Positions 40,052 through 44,482 of a DNA stretch of 44,482 bases are shown here, in pieces. The notes below the pieces were generated by a model, which saw nothing but the letters and a program-made list of their open reading frames with translations, ran no database searches and was not told the DNA's origin. The stretch's first letter is position 1, and every line of letters starts with the position of its first letter. This DNA comes from Spirochaetaceae bacterium (GTDB taxonomy: Bacteria; Spirochaetota; Spirochaetia; PWKH01). The stretch lies in contig PWKH01000061.1 in NCBI GenBank assembly GCA_003559765.1, positions 1-44,482 on the forward strand. The letters are read 5' to 3'. The position numbers and the translations under genes were made by a program.

Positions 40052-41206
40052 CTAAAAAACGGTGTCAAGTGGCTGAAAAATTCTCAGATCACCAAGTGAG
40101 TCAACCAGATCAAAGAAATCAAGGATAATCGTGTTCATAATGAGCAGCCCAGGCCGCTTCATCCTTCCTGACTCCATATACCCCCGGTCGCTCCACCTCC
40201 GGATGCCCTGTTCAATTATCCCGGCAGTTTCGCCTCCCCATCCCCGGGAAATACGATCCACCGGAATGCCTGTTTCGGTCCGGAGGGACACCATGATCAG
40301 CTCCTTGAGCACCTCCTGCAGGCTTACCGTCTCATAGGCCCCTGCTTCTGTCCCTTCCCTGCAGTATAATGCAATATTCAGGGGTCCTGTACGCCGAAAA
40401 AGCTGATCAGCCTGCATCACTGAAGATACGGCGCTGCATCCGAGGCCGATGCAGTCCTTCAGCTCCCAGTACCTGCTGTTGTGCAGACCCTGCTTTCCCT
40501 CCCGGCAGAAATTGGACAGTTCATACTGTCTGAACCCCTTCGCATCCAGATGCTTCCAGGCAGGAGTGAGATGGTCCTGCTCATCCGGCACGGTGAAACT
40601 CCGGGCCAGAGCGGTCTGCTCCTCAATATCCAGTTCATAGAGGGAGATATGGCCGCAGCCGCTGAGATCCAGCAGTCTGTCAATATCCCTGCAGGTATCG
40701 CCGGGATGAGTGCCGGGGACGGCGGTGATGAGATCAGCGCTTATCCGCAGCCCGGGATAGGAATCCAGAAGCCTGAGGGCAGACTCTGCAGCCTCAATGG
40801 AGCCCCTCCTGCCGAGCACCCGCCTCGCCTCCGGTGAAAAGCTCTGAATCCCGATGCTGATCCTGCTTCCTCCGTGGGAGGCGAACACATCCAGCTGCTC
40901 CCTGCTCACTCCCTCAGGGTTGGATTCCATGGTCAGCTCCCGGCAGCGTCCTGCAAGGGGACTGAGCGCCTCCATCAGCCGATTCAGCTGCTTCGGGCTC
41001 AGCATTCCCGGGTCTCCGCCGCCGATATAGATAGTCTCAGGGAAGAACTCAAGTGAGTGCAGTTCCGCAGTCATCCGGTTGAGGTAGGAATCTAGGGCAT
41101 CCGCTGCATCATCAGCAGAGAAAAAGGCACAGTAGCCGCATCTGCTGCTGCAGAACGGGATATGGAGGTACAGGGAGGCTTCAGTGCCTGCAGCCTGATC
41201 CGTCAT
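40052..41206 (-). CDS. hemW: HemW/HemN-like radical SAM protein
   Basis: LYLHIPFCSSRCGYCAFFS (CxxxCxxC), IYIGGGDPGMLSPKQL, SIGIQSFSPEARRVLGR, YELSNFCREGKQGLHNSRYWEL. Confidence 0.85.
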   Translation of the reverse strand: MTDQAAGTEASLYLHIPFCSSRCGYCAFFSADDAADALDSYLNRMTAELHSLEFFPETIYIGGGDPGMLSPKQLNRLMEALSPLAGRCRELTMESNPEGVSREQLDVFASHGGSRISIGIQSFSPEARRVLGRRGSIEAAESALRLLDSYPGLRISADLITAVPGTHPGDTCRDIDRLLDLSGCGHISLYELDIEEQTALARSFTVPDEQDHLTPAWKHLDAKGFRQYELSNFCREGKQGLHNSRYWELKDCIGLGCSAVSSVMQADQLFRRTGPLNIALYCREGTEAGAYETVSLQEVLKELIMVSLRTETGIPVDRISRGWGGETAGIIEQGIRRWSDRGYMESGRMKRPGLLIMNTIILDFFDLVDSLGDLRIFQPLDTVF

Positions 41207-41208
41207 AT

Positions 41209-42198
41209 TTACCGAATCACTCCTGCTCTGGAAAAGGGCCAGAATATCACATTGGCCTTTCCCAGCACCCGGTCATGGGTGACTGGACCGAAATATCTTC
41301 CGTCGATAGAATTGTCCCGGTTGTCGCCGATCGGAAAAATATATCCTTCAGGGATGTAGTACCCCTGCTCCATCCGGTAGAATTCATTCCTTGCTGACTG
41401 CTGATCGGGATGCAGGGTCAGGAGCTCATAATGCTGCAGCCTGGTCATCTCATAATAATCAACCAGGGGCGGTCTGCCGGAAAGTCCGCCTGCAGTCTGC
41501 TGGTCTTCGGAGGACAGGGTGAGCCCTGCATACTCATAGGCATTGCTCCTGGCAGAAAGAGAGAACCGCAGATAGTCATTATCGTCAAGGAGCCGCTTCG
41601 AGGAGAAGCTCCCTCCCGACAGCTGCCGCAGTTCGGTTTCTGCTATCGGTTCACTGAATCCACGGGGATGAACATAGAGCTCTCCCTGCCGGAAGGCCGC
41701 CCGCTCGCCCTCCACGGCAGCGGCCCGTTTCACATACAGCTGCGCCCGGGGAGTGCCGTCCTCATGACGGTCAAGATTGACCAGCGACAGGGTGAGCATA
41801 TAGACCACCCGGTTGAGGATATCGAAGGCGGGCCCTCGGGAGACGTAGGCGGGATTTTCGAAAATAAAGACCTCATACCGTTCGGGATTGGTATCATCAA
41901 GAAATTTCGGACCTCCTGGATAGAGCTCGGGTCCGTAGACCATTTTATTCACAAACAGCCGGTCGCCGATCTTCAAAGTGTCCTCCATGGAGGAGGAAGG
42001 AATCTGATAGAGCTGAAATATGAACTGATTGATCAGCAGCACCCAGAATACCGCCCACAGGATCGCCTCGGCCCATTCCCGGATCTGCCCCTTCTGCTTT
42101 TCCCGGAGCTTGCGCCGTTCTATCCGCCGAGCCCGTTTTTCGAGCAGTCCCTCGGCCTTCCCTTCGATCCAGTCCAGGTATGATGATATGCTGTCCAT
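41209..42198 (-). CDS. lepB: Signal peptidase I
   Basis: TM segment then QIPSSSMEDTLKIGDRLFVNKMVYG, LYVKRAAAVEGE, GDNRDNSIDGRYFGPV. Confidence 0.95.
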   Translation of the reverse strand: MDSISSYLDWIEGKAEGLLEKRARRIERRKLREKQKGQIREWAEAILWAVFWVLLINQFIFQLYQIPSSSMEDTLKIGDRLFVNKMVYGPELYPGGPKFLDDTNPERYEVFIFENPAYVSRGPAFDILNRVVYMLTLSLVNLDRHEDGTPRAQLYVKRAAAVEGERAAFRQGELYVHPRGFSEPIAETELRQLSGGSFSSKRLLDDNDYLRFSLSARSNAYEYAGLTLSSEDQQTAGGLSGRPPLVDYYEMTRLQHYELLTLHPDQQSARNEFYRMEQGYYIPEGYIFPIGDNRDNSIDGRYFGPVTHDRVLGKANVIFWPFSRAGVIR

Positions 42199-42213
42199 GA
42201 TCTTCTTCCTATC

Positions 42214-42242
42214 ATATTATCGGTCCATTGACAAGTTGTCAG
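42214..42242 (-). promoter_or_regulatory. Putative lepB promoter
   Basis: Minus strand CTGACA - 17 nt - TAATAT. Confidence 0.5.
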
Positions 42243-42256
42243 CGCATCTGTACTCT
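42228..42256 (+). promoter_or_regulatory. Putative promoter of the PEGA gene
   Basis: TTGACA - 17 nt - TACTCT; start codon ATG at 42264. Confidence 0.6.
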
Positions 42257-42263
42257 CTTGTCT

Positions 42264-43460
42264 ATGAAATCGCAACGGCTGAAACCTCTGCTCGGCATCA
42301 GGCCGGGAATATATATTACCGCACTGCTGGTGCTGCTGCTGCTTGCACTCCTGTTCTGGCTGTTTATGCTCCCGGGCATACGCAGCCGAGGCAGTGAAGT
42401 CTCGATTACCACCAGCGCACCGGGAGCCGCCGTATTTATTGACGGTGAATTCGCAGGCAGTTCTCCCCTTGAGCTATTTATTCCTGCAGGAGAGCGGGAG
42501 ATCCGCATAGCCAAGCCCTGCTTCCGGGAGCTGACTGCCCGCGAGGAGATCGGCTCACGAGTGCTGTTCACCCGATTTGCACCCAAGCGGGAGAAGCTTT
42601 CATACGATCTTGAAATGGAGGATCTCACCGGATATCTGAGCTGGAGAATCCAGGATCTCTACCAATGGTCCCTGATAACCAACTATACTTCAACGTATCA
42701 GTATCCGGAAGTGATCACCGAGACCGCTGAAGATATTGTCGCAGTTTCGGGGGCTGAGGCATCATCTGAATTCGCAGAATTCATCGCCCTGCTCCCCTAT
42801 CTGGCCAGTTCAGACAAAATCACCGAAGACATGGAACAGGCATTACAGCTGCTCGAGTTCACGCTTCCCGATGATCCTGAGCCTTCTGACGTTTCAGCAG
42901 ATGTCCGCTCCCGGGCCACCCTGCAGCTTGAAGAACTGGGAATAGAATTCATCGAGATTTCCGGTGAAGGAATTGAGCCCTTTTTCATTTCTGCATCCCT
43001 GGTCGGCAGTGATCTCTTCGATCAGTTTACCGAGGAAGAGCCCCTCTGGCATCAGGACAACCGGGATGAGCTGCTGCAGCAAAGACTGGTTGATGAGACC
43101 TACCGCCATACCCATGATCAGTTCGCCGACACCGCCGTCAATATATCCTTTCATGCCGCAGCGGCCTTTGTCCAATGGGCTGACGGGCTCTACGACGAGT
43201 TCATCCTCGCTTTGCCGAACGCTCTTGACTGGGAACATGCCGCCGCAGCCCTCGGAGCAGACAGACTTGAAGGACTGTGGCAGTGGACGAGCTCTCCCTT
43301 CTACCCGGGAGCTCCCCGGCAGTACGAGCGGCAGCATGAACTGCTTGAGTTTGAGACTCATTATCATCTGAAAGGAGGCGGCAGCAGCCGGGCAGCAGCC
43401 CTCCCTCCTTCAGCATGCTCTCCGGTCACCGGATTCAGGCTGCTGCTTATCAAGGAATAA
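42264..43460 (+). CDS. Membrane-anchored PEGA-domain protein with FGE/SUMF1-like C-terminus
   Basis: N-terminal TM (ITALLVLLLLALLFWLFML), PEGA-like segment (VSITTSAPGAAVFIDGEFAGSSPLELFIPAGEREIRIAKPCF), C-terminal AVNISFHAAAAFVQWA...LPNALDWEHAAAA...GLWQWTSSPF...KGGGSS...VTGFRLLL. Confidence 0.75.
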   Translation: MKSQRLKPLLGIRPGIYITALLVLLLLALLFWLFMLPGIRSRGSEVSITTSAPGAAVFIDGEFAGSSPLELFIPAGEREIRIAKPCFRELTAREEIGSRVLFTRFAPKREKLSYDLEMEDLTGYLSWRIQDLYQWSLITNYTSTYQYPEVITETAEDIVAVSGAEASSEFAEFIALLPYLASSDKITEDMEQALQLLEFTLPDDPEPSDVSADVRSRATLQLEELGIEFIEISGEGIEPFFISASLVGSDLFDQFTEEEPLWHQDNRDELLQQRLVDETYRHTHDQFADTAVNISFHAAAAFVQWADGLYDEFILALPNALDWEHAAAALGADRLEGLWQWTSSPFYPGAPRQYERQHELLEFETHYHLKGGGSSRAAALPPSACSPVTGFRLLLIKE

Positions 43461-43463
43461 GGT

Positions 43464-43925
43464 ATGGAAGAGCAAGGAATCAAAATACTGCAGAAGAACA
43501 AGAAGGCCTTTTTCAACTACGAGATCGTCGACACCCTGGAATGCGGAATTGAGCTGAAGGGGAGTGAAGTGAAGTCCCTTAGGAAAAACGCTTTCTCCTT
43601 CAGCGACTCCTATATCAAGATCGACAAACAGGACAACCTCATCCTTGAGGGCTTTCATATATCTCCCTACACCCACGGGACCATTGAAAACCATGAACCG
43701 ACCCGTTCCCGCAGACTCCTGGCCCACGCCCAGGAGATCAAGCGGCTGAAGCGCAAGGTTGCAGAACGGGGATTCACCCTGGTTCCGGTGCGGGTCTATC
43801 TGAAAAGAAGCATGGTAAAAGTGGAAATCGCCCTTGCCCGGGGAAAGAAGATTCATGACAAGCGAGAGTCGATAAAAGAGCGGGATCTGAAGCGGGATTC
43901 CGACCGGGCGATGAAACGCTATTGA
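43464..43925 (+). CDS. smpB: SsrA-binding protein
   Basis: NKKAFFNYEIVDTLECGIELKGSEVKSLRKNAFSFSDSYIKI...RSRRLLAHAQEIKRL...ALARGKKIHDKRESIKERD. Confidence 0.98.
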   Translation: MEEQGIKILQKNKKAFFNYEIVDTLECGIELKGSEVKSLRKNAFSFSDSYIKIDKQDNLILEGFHISPYTHGTIENHEPTRSRRLLAHAQEIKRLKRKVAERGFTLVPVRVYLKRSMVKVEIALARGKKIHDKRESIKERDLKRDSDRAMKRY

Positions 43926-43950
43926 TTTTCATGCTTATTCTAGGTATATT
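43922..43950 (+). promoter_or_regulatory. Putative ssrA promoter
   Basis: TTGATT - 17 nt - TATATT, 14 nt before the mature tmRNA 5' end. Confidence 0.6.
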
Positions 43951-43964
43951 GTAAGTGAACCTAT

Positions 43965-44323
43965 GGGGGTGCCAAGGTCTCGACTGGTGGTTTTGTACAG
44001 TTTGTGGCTGCAGGCGGAGCTGCTAACTCCTTAATCTGGCAACAAAAATTATTTGCTGACAACAATCAAGCAGATTTTGCTTTAGCTGCATAAATTAGCA
44101 GCTGCGGACCCCGGCAGTGCCGTTCTGAGCTGCCGACGGTCTGAAACAAACCCCAGGACTTACTCTTCCGTCAGCCCTTGGCGGACAGAGGAAAATCAAA
44201 GGGCTGGAAAGCCGTCATGCCGGTCTGAGCGCTACGCGGCTTTTGAGAACATAAGATCAGACTAAGCTTGTAGAGGTCACAAGCTTGCCCATCAGGACGC
44301 GGGTTCGATTCCCGCCACCTCCA
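43965..44323 (+). ncRNA. ssrA: tmRNA (transfer-messenger RNA)
   Basis: 5' GGGGGUG pairs with 3' CACCUCC (7 bp); T arm GCGGG-TTCGATT-CCCGC; tag ORF GCTGACAACAATCAAGCAGATTTTGCTTTAGCTGCATAA (ADNNQADFALAA*) at 44055-44093; CCA not encoded; follows smpB. Confidence 0.96.
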
Positions 44324-44332
44324 TCCTTCACT

Positions 44333-44364
44333 GCTGCAGCGGAATTGACTGTTTTCCCTGCAGC
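44333..44364 (+). other. Stem-loop 9 nt downstream of the tmRNA, possible terminator/processing structure
   Basis: GCTGCAG-c-GGAA-TTGACTGTT-TTCC-CTGCAGC: 7+4 bp with one bulged C, 9-nt loop, no U tract. Confidence 0.5.
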
Positions 44365-44453
44365 CTTCCCGAATGAACACAACCGCGCAGCTCTATCTGC
44401 TTCTTTTCTGCATCAGCTTGCAGGAAAACGTACAAAAACCAATATATACTCAT

Positions 44454-44482
44454 ATGAACAGCAGACTCAGCATGCTGAGGCA
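44454..44482 (+). CDS. Possible start of a truncated downstream gene (MNSRLSMLR...)
   Basis: ATG at 44454 preceded by TTGCAG-17-AATATA; open to the window end. The frame is also open from an upstream ATG at 44373. Too short to identify. Confidence 0.25.

Noticed and set aside
44171-44380. 69-aa minus-strand ORF (WRWRESNPRPDGQACDLYKLS...)
   Set aside because: It is the reverse complement of the tmRNA 3' half, a common spurious 'hypothetical protein'.
1-44482. Search for mobile elements, CRISPR arrays, defence islands, tRNAs/rRNAs
   Set aside because: No direct-repeat arrays, transposase/integrase ORFs or cloverleaf genes seen apart from tmRNA; gaps between genes are mostly under 100 bp.

Overview
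This is a compact chromosomal housekeeping region, most likely from a spirochaete. Supporting signs are a cmk-rpsA fusion, a ~900-aa GreA, relaxed lipobox-like signals, and gene order resembling the Borrelia/Treponema blocks tmk/tamB-bamA-mutS and rimP-nusA-infB-rbfA-truB-ribF-rpsO-pnp (recalled from memory, not searched). Left block, minus strand: rpe-dtd-recA-scpA-scpB-rluB-cmk::rpsA-TPR-start of a lipoprotein. Divergent from it, plus strand: a TPR gene, giant greA and a LysE-type exporter. Then, minus strand: rimP-nusA-infB-rbfA-truB-ribF-rpsO-pnp-dut-lptF/G pair-tgt-murJ; tamB-bamA-mutS; and lepB-hemW-yebC-ruvC-ruvA-ruvB-queA. Plus-strand genes at the right are tmk, a PEGA protein, smpB and ssrA (tmRNA). 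I see no mobile element, CRISPR array, tRNA or rRNA, and no multi-gene novel defence-type system. The most interesting signals are smaller: (1) a membrane PEGA protein whose C-terminus looks like a catalytically degenerate FGE/SUMF1 fold; (2) a strong promoter followed by an intrinsic-terminator-like hairpin in the rimP-nusA-infB leader; (3) a CxxC...CxxC zinc-ribbon-like tail on NusA; (4) a Tudor/SH3-like segment in the giant GreA; (5) a thymidylate kinase whose Walker A lysine is Thr; (6) a RibF with a truncated riboflavin-kinase half; (7) overlapping divergent -35 elements in an inverted repeat between lepB and the PEGA gene; (8) several operon heads with a -10-like box only ~7-9 nt before the start codon and no Shine-Dalgarno (candidate leaderless mRNAs).
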